Shown here piece by piece: positions 1-9,076 of a stretch of 64,000 nt of DNA. The notes below the pieces were generated by a model. The model was not told where the DNA came from. It saw only the letters and a program-made list of their open reading frames with translations, and made no database searches. A program made the translations under genes and the position numbers. Positions within the stretch are counted from its first letter, which is position 1. The number at the start of each line of letters is the position of its first letter. The DNA is taken from NCBI RefSeq assembly GCF_946479885.1, contig NZ_CAMLHM010000007.1:41715-105714 (forward strand), given 5' to 3'. Source of the DNA: an uncultured Devosia sp. GTDB lineage: Bacteria; Pseudomonadota; Alphaproteobacteria; Rhizobiales; Devosiaceae.

Positions 1-324
1 TATTGCGGCGATCAGGAGGGGACCGTCGAGCTGGGTTTCCTGCTCGGATCGGTAGATGCCTTCATGCCATCAGGCGCCATCATGCGCCACGACACCCAGC
101 ACTGGACGACGAGCGAGGCCTATGGCGAGGGCGCCATCATGACGGTCGGGCAGGGCTTCAGCGACAAGGAGGTGCTGATCGTCGATCTCTACGACGAAGC
201 AGTCAGCGCCGCGATCGCCGAACTGCGTATCTGGAAGTCCGAAGAAGGTGACATGACCGTGGCGGCCGGCACGCTGCGGATCCCTGGCCTGGGCGCCTGG
301 GCTGTTGCCTGCGACGCAACCTGA
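1..324 (+). CDS. 3' end of a hypothetical protein (truncated by window edge)
   Basis: The reading frame is open from the first base and ends at TGA 322-324, so only the last 107 residues are visible. I do not recognise the family. The visible part has no obvious membrane segment, contains two cysteines (near its start and near its C-terminus, in a VACDAT ending) and has a mixed strand-rich look. Codon use fits the neighbours. Two GC hairpins follow it, which fits a gene end. It could be a small enzyme inhibitor or a periplasmic protein, but nothing in the sequence decides this. Confidence 0.5.
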   Translation, partial: YCGDQEGTVELGFLLGSVDAFMPSGAIMRHDTQHWTTSEAYGEGAIMTVGQGFSDKEVLIVDLYDEAVSAAIAELRIWKSEEGDMTVAAGTLRIPGLGAWAVACDAT

Positions 325-346
325 GAGCCGGCACCAGGCACTTTGC

Positions 347-409
347 GCGGAGACCGGAATCGGTTTCTAGTTTCGGTCTCCGCCAGCCGGACCCGCCGTT
401 TCCGGCGGG
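347..409. terminator. Two adjacent GC-rich hairpins
   Basis: Arms at 347-356 and 374-383 are perfectly complementary (GCGGAGACCG with CGGTCTCCGC). A second hairpin has arms 392-398 and 403-409 (CCCGCCG with CGGCGGG). No T-run follows on the plus strand. They separate the upstream gene from the transporter gene and may end transcription or stabilise the upstream mRNA. Confidence 0.5.
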
Positions 410-431
410 CCGGCCCAGATCAGGTTGTTTG

Positions 432-887
432 ATGAAAATGGATACAGTGCTGTGGGCGCTGATGGGCATCGTCGCTGGCGCCTGCATTGCCACGCAGGCG
501 CCGATCAATGCCCAGCTTGGTCGAAACCTGGGCGTGCCGATCGCGGCGGCAGGCGTGTCGTTTGTCGCCGGCGCAGTTCTGCTGTGGGTCCTGGCCTTCG
601 GCCATAGCTTCCTAAGTTCGACCCCGATCAACTTCAGCGCGCCGGCGCCCTGGACCTTCGTTGCCGGTGGCGTGCTCGGCGCATTCTACGTGTTCTCCAA
701 CATTACCCTGACGCCGATGATCGGCGCGGCAGCCGTCATGGCGCTTTCGGTCGCCGGGCAGCTGATCGGGGGCATGCTGCTGGACAAGGTCGGCTTCATG
801 GGCATGGCAGTGCGCGAAATTTCGGTGGGCCGCCTGGCCGGGGCTGGCCTGATCGTTGTCGGTGCACTGATGGTCCGGATGCTCTAG
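432..887 (+). CDS. DMT superfamily transporter, YdcZ (DUF606) type
   Basis: The protein has 151 residues from ATG 432; a TTG directly before it is also in frame, but ATG follows a weak AGG at a better distance. It is very hydrophobic, with about five membrane segments, and carries the N-terminal pattern typical of YdcZ/DUF606 proteins (small-residue-rich helix, then QAPINAQLGR). Members are half-size drug/metabolite exporters of the inner membrane that are thought to act as dimers; substrates are mostly unknown. The length fits the family. It stands alone between hairpins and queA. Confidence 0.85.
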   Translation: MKMDTVLWALMGIVAGACIATQAPINAQLGRNLGVPIAAAGVSFVAGAVLLWVLAFGHSFLSSTPINFSAPAPWTFVAGGVLGAFYVFSNITLTPMIGAAAVMALSVAGQLIGGMLLDKVGFMGMAVREISVGRLAGAGLIVVGALMVRML

Positions 888-1016
888 GAGATCGCTTTGC
901 GCTTGGCGCCTTTACTAGCGCATTCGTGCAACACTGCGGTTTTCCTATGCGGCCTGCGCAACGCGCGGAGCGTGCGGTGGATTTCGCTGGCGGATTGCCA
1001 ATGCTAGGGACGCTCC

Positions 1017-2105
1017 ATGCGTGTCTCCGATTTTGACTTCGACCTGCCCGAAAAGCTCATAGCCCTGCATCCAGTGGAGCCACGCGACAGCGCGCGCCTG
1101 CTGGTCGTCGACCCCCTGATCGGCCTCTCTGACCGACACGTGCCCGATCTGCTGTGGCTGCTGAAGGCCGGCGATGTGCTCGTCGTCAACGATACGCGCG
1201 TCCTGCCGGCCGAGCTGCGTGGCACCCGTGTGCGCGGCGAAAACCGGGCCAATGTCTCGTTCAACCTGCACAAGCGCGTTGACGCCCACACCTGGCGCGC
1301 CTTTGCCCGGCCAGCCAAGAAGCTGGCTTTGCTCGATCGGCTGGAACTGGGCAACGGCCAGGCCGACGCCCTGGTGGCGCGGGTCGCCGGTAAGGGTGAC
1401 ACGGGCGAAGTGACTCTCGAATTCGAACTCGGCGGCGCCCAGCTCGACGAGGCGATCAAGTCACACGGCGCCATGCCGCTGCCGCCCTATATCGGGGCCA
1501 AGCGCGATGTCGAAGACCGTGACCTGGTCGATTACCAGACCGTCTATGCCGCCGAGGACGGCGCCGTGGCTGCGCCGACCGCGGGGCTGCATTTCACCGA
1601 AAACCTGCTGCAGCAGCTGATGGACAAGGGCGTTACTATCGAGCGCGTGACGCTGCATGTTGGGGCGGGGACTTTTCTGCCCATGAAGGTGGACGATACC
1701 GACGACCACGTCATGCATTCCGAATGGGGCGAGATCGACGCCGCCACCGTCGAGCGCATCCGGGTCAAGAAGGCCTTGGGCGGCCGTGTCGTGGCCGTTG
1801 GCACGACGAGCCTGCGCCTGCTGGAGACGGCGTCACGCGCGACCGGCAACCTTCAGCCCTTCATGGGCGATACCGATATCTTCATCACGCCGGGCTTCCG
1901 CTTCGCCACGGTGGATGCGCTGATGACCAATTTCCACCTGCCCAAGTCGACTTTGTTCATGCTGGTCAGCGCCTTCGCCGGCTTCGAGGTGATGAAGGCG
2001 GCCTATGCTCACGCGATCGCGGAGGGGTACCGGTTCTACTCCTACGGCGACTCATCGCTCTTGCTGCGGGCCGCGCAGCAAGAGCCGGAGGATGACGGGC
2101 TCTAG
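1017..2105 (+). CDS. queA: S-adenosylmethionine:tRNA ribosyltransferase-isomerase QueA
   Basis: QueA transfers and isomerises the ribosyl part of SAM onto 7-aminomethyl-7-deazaguanine in tRNA, giving epoxyqueuosine. The 362 residues match the usual family length of about 350. Visible signatures are the N-terminal [13 protein letters not shown] block, the central APTAGLHFT motif near residue 186, [11 protein letters not shown] near 213, [10 protein letters not shown] near 304, and the C-terminal [13 protein letters not shown] near 339. ATG 1017 gives the standard N-terminus. The next enzyme of the same pathway, tgt, lies just downstream, separated by a small opposite-strand gene. Its stop codon overlaps that of the convergent gene in the tetranucleotide CTAG (2102-2105). 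Confidence 0.97.
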   Translation: MRVSDFDFDLPEKLIALHPVEPRDSARLLVVDPLIGLSDRHVPDLLWLLKAGDVLVVNDTRVLPAELRGTRVRGENRANVSFNLHKRVDAHTWRAFARPAKKLALLDRLELGNGQADALVARVAGKGDTGEVTLEFELGGAQLDEAIKSHGAMPLPPYIGAKRDVEDRDLVDYQTVYAAEDGAVAAPTAGLHFTENLLQQLMDKGVTIERVTLHVGAGTFLPMKVDDTDDHVMHSEWGEIDAATVERIRVKKALGGRVVAVGTTSLRLLETASRATGNLQPFMGDTDIFITPGFRFATVDALMTNFHLPKSTLFMLVSAFAGFEVMKAAYAHAIAEGYRFYSYGDSSLLLRAAQQEPEDDGL

Positions 2106-2326
2106 TGCACATCAATGCACCACCTCTGACCCAAAATTCGCTTTGACACCTCGAAGTCAACCACAAGGAGCTGAAGGGCAGTCTCATAGCTGTCAGCGCC
2201 AGAGACCAACCACCGCAGATAGGCGTACTTGCACGCTTGGGTTGCTTCGATGGGAGCGTCGCTCTCGTCTATCAAAGTTAGCAACTGATCCAGAAATTCC
2301 GTCACTCGATTGATCTGCAAAGTCAT
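2102..2326 (-). CDS. Small hypothetical protein
   Basis: ATG at 2326 is preceded by AGGAG with seven bases between, a good ribosome binding site; a TTG two codons upstream is less likely. The product has 74 residues, is helical and mildly acidic, and contains an internal LLTLIDESD / [13 protein letters not shown] pattern. No family was recognised. It is inserted on the opposite strand between queA and tgt, and its base composition is less GC-rich than both neighbours, which may mean it is a recent arrival. The stop overlaps that of queA by four bases. Confidence 0.55.
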   Translation of the reverse strand: MTLQINRVTEFLDQLLTLIDESDAPIEATQACKYAYLRWLVSGADSYETALQLLVVDFEVSKRILGQRWCIDVH

Positions 2327-2461
2327 AGCCAATCTCCTAGCTCACTCGGCGATCATGTGGTCGGCGGCGTAGGGTCAACCGGCCTCAAGGTAGGAACGCA
2401 AAATTATTCTACGGTGGCCATGCAGTTGTCTGCGTCCCTTCGACCCGCTAGAACGCGCCGC

Positions 2462-3589
2462 ATGAAACTCGTCACCTTCACCCTTTCCGCCACCGATGGC
2501 ATGGCGCGGCGCGGCCGCATCGACACGCCGCGCGGTGATATCCAGACGCCCGCCTTCATGCCCGTCGGCACCGCCGGCACGGTCAAGGCCATGTATCCCG
2601 ACCAGGTGCGCGAGACCGGCGCCGATATCCTCCTCGGCAATACCTACCACCTCATGCTGCGCCCCGGCGCCGAGCGTGTTGCGTCGCAGGGTGGCCTCCA
2701 CGACTTCATGGATTGGCAGCGTCCGATCCTGACCGATAGCGGCGGTTTCCAGGTCATGTCGCTGGCCCAGCTGCGCAAGCTGACCGAGAAGGGCGTGACC
2801 TTTCGCAGCCATATCGACGGCTCGAGCCATGAGCTGACGCCGGAACGCTCGATCGAGATCCAGACGCTGCTTGATAGCGATATCATCATGCAGCTCGACG
2901 AATGCCTGAAGCTGCCGGCCGAATACAAAGAGATGGAGCGCGCCATGGAGCTGTCGCTCCGCTGGGCCGACCGCTCCAAGACCGCCTTCAACAACCAGCG
3001 AAACCGGGCTCTGTTCGGCATCGTGCAGGGTGGCGACAATGCAGAGTTGCGGGCCCGCTCCGCCCAGGGGCTCAAGTCCATCGGCTTTGACGGCTATGCC
3101 GTGGGCGGCCTCGCCGTGGGCGAGCCGCAGGAGGTCATGTTCAAGGTGATCGAAGAGATCACGCCCGAGCTGCCCACCGACCGCCCGCGCTACCTGATGG
3201 GCGTCGGCAAGCCGGACGACATCCTTGGCGCCATCGGCCGCGGCATCGACATGTTCGATTGCGTGCATCCGACCCGCGCCGGCCGACACGGCCATGTCTA
3301 TACCCGCTTCGGCGTCATCAACCTGAAAAACGCCCGGCATAGGGATGATAACAGGCCCATCGACGAGGCCTCGCCCAACCCCAACTGCCGCCGCTGGAGC
3401 CGGGCTTACTTGCATCACCTCGTTAAGACAGAAGAGATTTTGGGTGCGATGATCCTTTCCCAGATCAACCTCGCCTATTATCAAGAGCTGGTGCAGGGCT
3501 GCCGGGGTGCAATCGAGGGCGGCCGTTTCAACGATTTTGCGGCAGAGACGCGCGCGGCATGGGCCGCGGGTGATCTGCCGGTCCTTTGA
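2462..3589 (+). CDS. tgt: Queuine/preQ1 tRNA-guanine transglycosylase Tgt (zinc site degenerate)
   Basis: Tgt exchanges the wobble guanine of GUN anticodons for preQ1 in bacteria. ATG 2462 gives 375 residues, the same length as E. coli Tgt; an upstream in-frame extension has no family resemblance. Visible motifs are [11 protein letters not shown] near 91-101, [17 protein letters not shown] and the nucleophile-bearing DMFDCV near 263-268, so the glycosylase active site looks intact. The C-terminal zinc site is not: by alignment to the E. coli and Zymomonas enzymes the expected Cys, Cys, Cys, His ligands are Ser304, Asn306, Cys309 and Ile335. Only one of the four remains. See findings. It lies 10 bases ahead of pgi. 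Confidence 0.95.
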   Translation: MKLVTFTLSATDGMARRGRIDTPRGDIQTPAFMPVGTAGTVKAMYPDQVRETGADILLGNTYHLMLRPGAERVASQGGLHDFMDWQRPILTDSGGFQVMSLAQLRKLTEKGVTFRSHIDGSSHELTPERSIEIQTLLDSDIIMQLDECLKLPAEYKEMERAMELSLRWADRSKTAFNNQRNRALFGIVQGGDNAELRARSAQGLKSIGFDGYAVGGLAVGEPQEVMFKVIEEITPELPTDRPRYLMGVGKPDDILGAIGRGIDMFDCVHPTRAGRHGHVYTRFGVINLKNARHRDDNRPIDEASPNPNCRRWSRAYLHHLVKTEEILGAMILSQINLAYYQELVQGCRGAIEGGRFNDFAAETRAAWAAGDLPVL

Positions 3590-3599
3590 GGAAAGACTC

Positions 3600-5240
3600 A
3601 TGGCCAAAGGTTCGCGCGGCGCTGCTCTCAATCCGCTGATGAAACACAGGAAGCGCCTGGACGAGGTGACGATGCGCGAGCAGTTCGCCATCGATCCCAA
3701 CCGCTTCCAGCGCTATTCGGCCACGGGCGCCGGCATCCTGCTCGATTATTCCAAGAACCGCATCGACGGCGACGTCATGGCCGCCCTGTTTGATCTGGCC
3801 CGCGCGGCTGGCGTCGAGGAGCGTCGCGACCAGATGTGCGAAGGCGAGCACATCAACATCACCGAAGATCGTGCCGTGATGCACATGGCCCTGCGCTACC
3901 AGGGCGACAAGCCGGTGCCGGTCGACGGCAAGGATGTGATGCCCGATGTGCGCGCCGTGCTGGCCGCAATCGAAACCTACACGAATGCCGTCCGCAGCGG
4001 CGAAATCCGCGGCCATGGCGGCGAGCAGTTCACCGACGTGGTCAATATCGGCATTGGCGGCTCCGATCTTGGCCCGGCAATGGTGACCTTGGCGCTCGAG
4101 CCCTATACCCGCGCCGACCTGCGCGCGCATTACGTGTCCAACGTCGACGGGGCCCATATCCACGACGTGCTCAAGCGCCTCGATCCGAAGCGCACGCTGT
4201 TCATCGTCGCCTCCAAGACCTTCACCACCGACGAAACCATGACCAACGCCAATTCGGCGCGCGACTGGATCGCCGATACGCTGGGCGAAGAAGCGGTGCC
4301 CAACCATTTCGCCGCCGTCTCCACCAACATCCCGGCCTGCGCCAAGTTCGGCATCCGCGAAGACCGCATCTTCGGCTTCTGGGACTGGGTCGGCGGTCGC
4401 TATTCGGTCTGGTCGGCCATCGGCCTGCCGATCGCGCTGGCCGTCGGCTACGACAATTTCCTCGGATTCCTGAGGGGTGCCGACGCCATGGACCGGCACT
4501 TCCTGTCGGCGCCGCTCGAAGACAACCTGCCCGTCATCATGGCTGTGCTCGGCGTGTGGTACCGCAACGCCTGGGGTTTCTCGACCCATGCCGTGCTGCC
4601 CTATGACCAGCGGCTTTCCCGCTTTGCCGCCTACCTGCAGCAGCAGGATATGGAATCGAACGGCAAGTCGGTGACCCTGTCGGGCAAGCCGGTCGGCTGG
4701 TCCACCGGCCCCATCGTCTGGGGCGAGCCCGGCACCAATGGCCAGCACGCCTTCTACCAGTTGATCCACCAGGGCACCGACGTCATCCCCTGCGACTTCC
4801 TGATCGCCGCCAAGCCGCATGAGAGCCTGCCGCCGCATCACGACAAGCTAGTTGCCAACGTGCTGGCGCAGTCCGAAGCGCTGATGCTGGGCAAGACCAA
4901 GGTCGAGGTGGTCGAGGAGCTCAAGGCGCAGGGGCTCGACAAGGCCAAGATCAAGGAACTGACCCCGCACAAGATGTTCCCGGGCAACCGCCCGTCCAAC
5001 ACGCTGTTCTACGAGAAGCTGACGCCCGAGACGCTGGGCTCGCTGGTCGCACTCTACGAGCACAAGGTGTTCACCCAGGGCGTGATCTGGAACGTCAATT
5101 CCTACGACCAGTGGGGCGTGGAATTGGGCAAGCAATTGGCCAAGGCCCTGCTGCCCAAGGTCGAAGGCAAGCAGAGCGGGGAAGGGCACGACAGCTCCAC
5201 CCAGGGGCTGCTGGCCTATTATCTGGCCAACAAGGGCTGA
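3600..5240 (+). CDS. pgi: Glucose-6-phosphate isomerase
   Basis: Cytosolic enzyme that interconverts glucose 6-phosphate and fructose 6-phosphate. ATG 3600 gives 546 residues, as in E. coli, with GAGGAAA just upstream as ribosome binding site. The two SIS domains are visible: [14 protein letters not shown] in the first and [12 protein letters not shown], then the catalytic-Glu block QQDMESNGK, the His block [15 protein letters not shown], and the C-terminal Lys block [10 protein letters not shown]. Fructose 6-phosphate is also the substrate of GlmS, encoded a few kilobases downstream. It probably shares a transcript with tgt. Confidence 0.97.
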   Translation: MAKGSRGAALNPLMKHRKRLDEVTMREQFAIDPNRFQRYSATGAGILLDYSKNRIDGDVMAALFDLARAAGVEERRDQMCEGEHINITEDRAVMHMALRYQGDKPVPVDGKDVMPDVRAVLAAIETYTNAVRSGEIRGHGGEQFTDVVNIGIGGSDLGPAMVTLALEPYTRADLRAHYVSNVDGAHIHDVLKRLDPKRTLFIVASKTFTTDETMTNANSARDWIADTLGEEAVPNHFAAVSTNIPACAKFGIREDRIFGFWDWVGGRYSVWSAIGLPIALAVGYDNFLGFLRGADAMDRHFLSAPLEDNLPVIMAVLGVWYRNAWGFSTHAVLPYDQRLSRFAAYLQQQDMESNGKSVTLSGKPVGWSTGPIVWGEPGTNGQHAFYQLIHQGTDVIPCDFLIAAKPHESLPPHHDKLVANVLAQSEALMLGKTKVEVVEELKAQGLDKAKIKELTPHKMFPGNRPSNTLFYEKLTPETLGSLVALYEHKVFTQGVIWNVNSYDQWGVELGKQLAKALLPKVEGKQSGEGHDSSTQGLLAYYLANKG

Positions 5241-5266
5241 TCACCACCGCATAACTCGGAGCAACA

Positions 5267-6022
5267 GTGACCATCACCACCGAAGAGCAGCTCGAAAAGC
5301 TCAAGGCCATTGGCCGCATCTGCGCCATCACCCGCGACGCCATGGCTTCGGCCATGCGTCCGGGCATGACCACCGCGGAGCTCGACGAGATCGGTGCCAA
5401 GCTGCTCGCCGAGCATGGCGCGCTGTCGGCGCCCATGGTGACCTACAACTTCCCGGGCGCGACCTGTATTTCGGTAAATGAGGAAATTGCCCATGGCATC
5501 CCCGGCGAGCGCGTGCTGCGTGAGGGTGACCTGGTCAATATCGACGTCTCTGCGGAGAAGGACGGCGTCTTCGCCGACTGTGGCTCGTCCTTCGTGCTCG
5601 GCGAGGGCGACAGGCGGCTGGCCGCGCTATGTCGCGATGGCAAGAAGGCGATGTGGGCGGGCATCGGTGCTGTGAAGGCTGGCGCGCCGCTGGCCGATAT
5701 CGGCGACGCCATTGGCAAGTTCGCCAAGAAGGGCGGCTATACGCTGATCCGTAACCTCGCCAGCCATGGCGTCGGCGACAGCCTCCACGACGAGCCCGGC
5801 GAAATCGCCACCTGGCCCGACAAGTCGGAACGCCGCCGCATGACCAACGGCCTGGTCTTCACCATCGAGCCGTTTCTGTCGTTGGGCGGCAAGATGGCCG
5901 ACCAGAAGGCCGATGACGACGAATGGACGCTGGTGGCGCGGCCGAGTGCGCCGACGGTTCAGTATGAGCACACGGTAGTGGCGACGCCCCGCGGGGCTGT
6001 GGTGGTTACGCTGGCGGCTTGA
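5267..6022 (+). CDS. map: Type I methionine aminopeptidase
   Basis: Removes the N-terminal methionine of new proteins. GTG 5267 is the chosen start, with GGAG six bases upstream; length 251 matches the family. The five metal ligands are identifiable: Asp93 and Asp104 in the VNIDVSAEKDGVFADCG segment, His in ASHGVGDSLHDEP, Glu in FTIEPF, and Glu in VQYEHTVV. The usual GHGIG...FHE substrate loop reads SHGVG...LHD, so it belongs to a divergent branch and may be a second, accessory aminopeptidase rather than the main enzyme of the cell. A hairpin follows. Confidence 0.92.
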   Translation: MTITTEEQLEKLKAIGRICAITRDAMASAMRPGMTTAELDEIGAKLLAEHGALSAPMVTYNFPGATCISVNEEIAHGIPGERVLREGDLVNIDVSAEKDGVFADCGSSFVLGEGDRRLAALCRDGKKAMWAGIGAVKAGAPLADIGDAIGKFAKKGGYTLIRNLASHGVGDSLHDEPGEIATWPDKSERRRMTNGLVFTIEPFLSLGGKMADQKADDDEWTLVARPSAPTVQYEHTVVATPRGAVVVTLAA

Positions 6023-6026
6023 GCCT

Positions 6027-6054
6027 CTTCACCTCCCCAAAGGGAGAGGTGAAG
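6027..6054. terminator. Hairpin between convergent genes; dispersed-repeat type
   Basis: CTTCACCTCCCC pairs with GGGAGAGGTGAAG apart from a one-base bulge. It sits in the 36-base gap between map and the convergent membrane-protein gene and can serve both. The GGGAGAGGTGA half recurs near 18390 and 26109. Confidence 0.6.
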
Positions 6055-6058
6055 AAGC

Positions 6059-6586
6059 CTACAGCCACACCAGCAGCATAGGGCCCATAACCACCATGCC
6101 CGCTGCCACCACGAAGCGCAGGTTGCCCAACTGGCGCAGGCTGTGCACGCTGAGCACCGATGAGAGCACGAGAAACACCGCCAGGGCGATGAAGACCGGG
6201 GTGAGCGGCGCCAGCGCGAAGCGCGTGCCCTCGGTCAGTTGCAGATAGATCATGTGCCCGCCCACAAAGCCGAGCAGGGCGGATATCACCACCGCCACGG
6301 CCTTGGAGGTGATCAGCAGCGCCATGTCGACGGTGTTGCTGGCAATCAGCAGCGCCAACCCCGCGGCGGTCACATGCGCGGCGGCCAGGGTCGTGAACAG
6401 CTGGTTTTCGGCCAGCATCGGCACCATTTCGGGTGGCGCGCTGAGCGGCAGCGACCCCACCATGGGCAGGTTGGCGCCATACTGGGCCAAGAGGTAGATG
6501 ACATAGAGCATGGCCAGCGTGCCGGCGGCAAAAACCAGCGCCGCCGTTGCCAGCACCTTGAGCAGATCAGTGAAATCCTGGGACAA
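6059..6586 (-). CDS. Hypothetical integral membrane protein
   Basis: The product has 175 residues with about five hydrophobic helices, the first near residues 8-35. No conserved motif or family was recognised. The furthest upstream start is TTG at 6586 with no clear ribosome binding site, and no ATG lies before the first helix, so the start is uncertain. It is transcribed towards map and lies just downstream of tRNA-Lys on the same strand. Confidence 0.7.
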   Translation of the reverse strand: MSQDFTDLLKVLATAALVFAAGTLAMLYVIYLLAQYGANLPMVGSLPLSAPPEMVPMLAENQLFTTLAAAHVTAAGLALLIASNTVDMALLITSKAVAVVISALLGFVGGHMIYLQLTEGTRFALAPLTPVFIALAVFLVLSSVLSVHSLRQLGNLRFVVAAGMVVMGPMLLVWL

Positions 6587-6614
6587 AGCAGCGAGCCCGT
6601 TCAGAAGTTGGGAA

Positions 6615-6689
6615 TGGTATGCCGGGAGGGGGTCGAACCCTCGACCATTCGATTAAAAGTCGAATGCTCTACCACTGAGCTACCGGCAC
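6615..6689 (-). tRNA. tRNA-Lys (anticodon UUU)
   Basis: On the minus strand the cloverleaf is complete: acceptor stem GTGCCGG with CCGGCAT, D arm GCTC-GAGC, anticodon arm TTCGA-CTTTTAA-TCGAA with anticodon TTT, variable loop, and T arm with GTTCGAAC. The discriminator A and the terminal CCA are encoded (6615-6618). The first acceptor pair is G-U, slightly unusual. Confidence 0.96.
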
Positions 6690-6723
6690 GCACCAAAATC
6701 TGACGCTGCTGGCGTCGCGGCGG

Positions 6724-6751
6724 AACATAGCCACGTTGCCTCCGCTGTCAA
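6724..6751 (-). promoter_or_regulatory. Sigma-70-like promoter of tRNA-Lys
   Basis: Reading the minus strand, a perfect TTGACA (6746-6751) is followed after 16 bases by TATGTT (6724-6729), ending 34 bases before the tRNA 5' end. The good -35 box and the position fit a stable-RNA promoter. Confidence 0.65.
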
Positions 6752-6790
6752 CCGCAATCGCTGCATGGCCCAGGACTGTTCCCAACAGTG

Positions 6791-7579
6791 CTAATAGGCC
6801 AGTGGCGTTCCGGTAAACGGCATGGGCAGGCACGATACCGACAGGCGTTCGAGCCTGGCGCAGAGGGCGGTGGCCTCCGAGAGCTGGTTGATAGGACCGA
6901 CAATGAGGCGCTTGTTGTCGCTATTGGCCTCTTCGACCAGCATAGGCGCCAGGCCAAACAGGAGCGGACCAAGCTTCATGGTCAGGTCGCGCCATGCCTC
7001 GGGCGCCTGTTCAAATGCGATCGACGGCCCCAGGGCCACCCCGAAGGCGGCTTCATTCGGCACCGGGATCGAAGCGACTTCGGCCACCGGCGCGGGCAGC
7101 GGCTGCTCGCCCGCGGGCACCGGCTGTGCCTCGGCCATAGGCTGCTGGCGCACGACGACCGAACCGCCATCGGCTTCATAGACCAGCGCCGGATCCTTGC
7201 CGATGGCTGCCGTGAGGTTGCTGCGATCGATATTGGCGCCGTTTGGCAGGGATTCGAGCAGCACCGGCAGGCTGACTTCGAGGGCACCGACGCGCCGCGT
7301 GATCTCGTTGCCTCTTTGCTCGTCAAGGGCGAAGCGCGCTGTGAGCACGCCGTTCTCGCGCCGGAGCCGGATCTGCTCCTCGCGCAGCTCGCTCACCTGC
7401 ACGCGCAACTGCTCGATCGAGGCCCCTTCGATCCGCGTCTTGTGCAAGCCCGCCAGCACGCCCTGGGGCATGAGAGCGGAAACATTGGCCCCCATCACGG
7501 CAATACCCGACAGCACCAGGGCAACGATGCCCCAGGTCGTGACGTCCGATTGCCGGAATTGTTCCGATGCTTTAGCCAA
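6791..7579 (-). CDS. Membrane-anchored coiled-coil protein with SPOR-like C-terminus
   Basis: A 262-residue protein. It has one N-terminal membrane helix (about residues 15-35), then a heptad-rich coiled coil (about 50-95), a Pro/Ala/Val-rich linker around 145-170, and a C-terminal domain (about 200-262) ending with a pattern of alternating strands and two cysteines, like the peptidoglycan-binding SPOR fold (VGP-x-Leu-x-EA-x-x-LC, then SCLPMPF-x-G). The layout suggests a periplasmic cell-envelope protein tethered in the inner membrane, possibly at the septum. TTG 7579 is preceded by AGGA at eight bases and is the only reasonable start. It is divergent from glmU. Confidence 0.75.
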   Translation of the reverse strand: MAKASEQFRQSDVTTWGIVALVLSGIAVMGANVSALMPQGVLAGLHKTRIEGASIEQLRVQVSELREEQIRLRRENGVLTARFALDEQRGNEITRRVGALEVSLPVLLESLPNGANIDRSNLTAAIGKDPALVYEADGGSVVVRQQPMAEAQPVPAGEQPLPAPVAEVASIPVPNEAAFGVALGPSIAFEQAPEAWRDLTMKLGPLLFGLAPMLVEEANSDNKRLIVGPINQLSEATALCARLERLSVSCLPMPFTGTPLAY

Positions 7580-7719
7580 TGCAATTATCCTGGCGGCGCA
7601 ATCGAATCATATCTTGCGCCTAGATCAACCATGCGGCGGCAGTTATGTGTTCGCCAACGGTTGCGTGCCATAATCTTGTGAAAATGCGTGCGCAAAACGC
7701 ACGGGCCGGAGAAAGCTCC

Positions 7720-9075
7720 ATGACTGAACTGCTGTCGATCATTCTTGCTGCGGGCGAGGGCACGCGCATGCGATCGGCGACACCCAAGGTTTTGCACCCG
7801 GTGGGCGGTATGCCCATGGTCGGCCATGTCATGCGCACGGCACTGCGTTCAGGGGCGACTGACATTTGCGTCGTGGTCGGGCCCAACCATGAGGCCGTAG
7901 AGGCCGAGGTGACCCGCCACAGCACCAAGACAAGGATATTCAGCCAGCTCGAGCGGCTCGGCACCGGCCACGCCGTGCGCCAGGCTCGCGAGGCTTTCGA
8001 GGGCGCATCCGGCAATGTCGTCGTGCTCTATGCCGACAATCCGCTGGTTTCGAGCGATACCGTGGCGACCATTGCCAGCCGGCTCGACGATGGCGCCGAT
8101 ATCGTCGTCGTCGGCTATCGGCCGGCGGACCCCACCAATCTCGGCCGCTTGCTGACCCAGGACGGACGGTTGCTGGCCATTCGCGAGCATCGTGACGCGA
8201 CCGAGGAAGAGCGCAAGATCGGTCTCGCCAATTCCGGCATTATCGGCTTCCGCGCCGAGGCGCTGCGCAGCATCATCGACCGGATCGGCAACAAGAATGC
8301 CAAGGGCGAGTACTACCTGACCGACGCGGTCGAGCTGGCCAATAGCGACGGCCGCCGCGTCGAGTTCATCGAGGCCGATGCCGGCGAAGTCATGGGCGTA
8401 GACGACCGGACGCGCCTTGCCGCGGCCGAGGCGCAGTTCCAGCACCTCCGGCGGGCCGATTTCATGACTGCCGGCGTGACGCTCAAGGACCCGGGCAGCG
8501 TGTGGTTCTCCTACGACACCGAGATTGCGCGCGACGTGACCATCGAACCCAACGTGGTGTTCGGACCCGGCGTGGTGATAGAGGAGGGCGCGGTTATCCA
8601 CGCCTTCAGCCACATCGAGGGCGCCCATATCGGCCGCAACGCTTCGGTCGGGCCGTTTGCGCGGCTGCGTCCCGAGGCCAAGCTGGGCGAGGGCGCCAAG
8701 GTGGGCAATTTCGTCGAGATCAAGAAGGCCGACATCGGCAAGGGCGCCAAGGTCAGCCACCTGACCTATATCGGCGACGCCTCGATCGGCGCCGACGTCA
8801 ATATCGGTGCGGGGGTCATCACCGTGAACTATGATGGCTACAACAAGCACCGCACCGTGGTGGGCGATGGCGCGTTTATCGGCTCCAACGCTGCGCTGGT
8901 GGCGCCGGTCACCGTGGGCGCCGGGGCGCTGGTCGCCAGCGGCAGCGTCATCACCGAGGACGTCGAGGCCGACGCACTGGCTCTGGGTCGGGCCCGCCAG
9001 GTGGTCAAGCCCGGTCGGGCCAAGGAAATTTTTGCGGCTGCCAAAGCCAAGAAGCAAGCGAAGAAGGGCAACTGA
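7720..9075 (+). CDS. glmU: Bifunctional GlmU: GlcN-1-P acetyltransferase / GlcNAc-1-P uridyltransferase
   Basis: GlmU makes UDP-N-acetylglucosamine from glucosamine 1-phosphate, the precursor for peptidoglycan and lipid A. ATG 7720 (GGAG upstream) gives 451 residues. The nucleotidyltransferase domain starts with LAAGEGTRMRS and the PKVLHP lysine motif; the C-terminal half shows left-handed beta-helix hexapeptide repeats (for example GPGVVIEEGAVIHAFSHI) and the catalytic NYDGYNKHRT block, then a basic lysine-rich tail. glmS begins one base after its stop, so the two sequentially acting genes form an operon. Confidence 0.97.
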   Translation: MTELLSIILAAGEGTRMRSATPKVLHPVGGMPMVGHVMRTALRSGATDICVVVGPNHEAVEAEVTRHSTKTRIFSQLERLGTGHAVRQAREAFEGASGNVVVLYADNPLVSSDTVATIASRLDDGADIVVVGYRPADPTNLGRLLTQDGRLLAIREHRDATEEERKIGLANSGIIGFRAEALRSIIDRIGNKNAKGEYYLTDAVELANSDGRRVEFIEADAGEVMGVDDRTRLAAAEAQFQHLRRADFMTAGVTLKDPGSVWFSYDTEIARDVTIEPNVVFGPGVVIEEGAVIHAFSHIEGAHIGRNASVGPFARLRPEAKLGEGAKVGNFVEIKKADIGKGAKVSHLTYIGDASIGADVNIGAGVITVNYDGYNKHRTVVGDGAFIGSNAALVAPVTVGAGALVASGSVITEDVEADALALGRARQVVKPGRAKEIFAAAKAKKQAKKGN

Positions 9076-9076
9076 C

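Noticed and set aside
3528..4841. 437-codon open frame antisense to pgi
   Set aside because: Composition shadow of a real gene with intact catalytic motifs.
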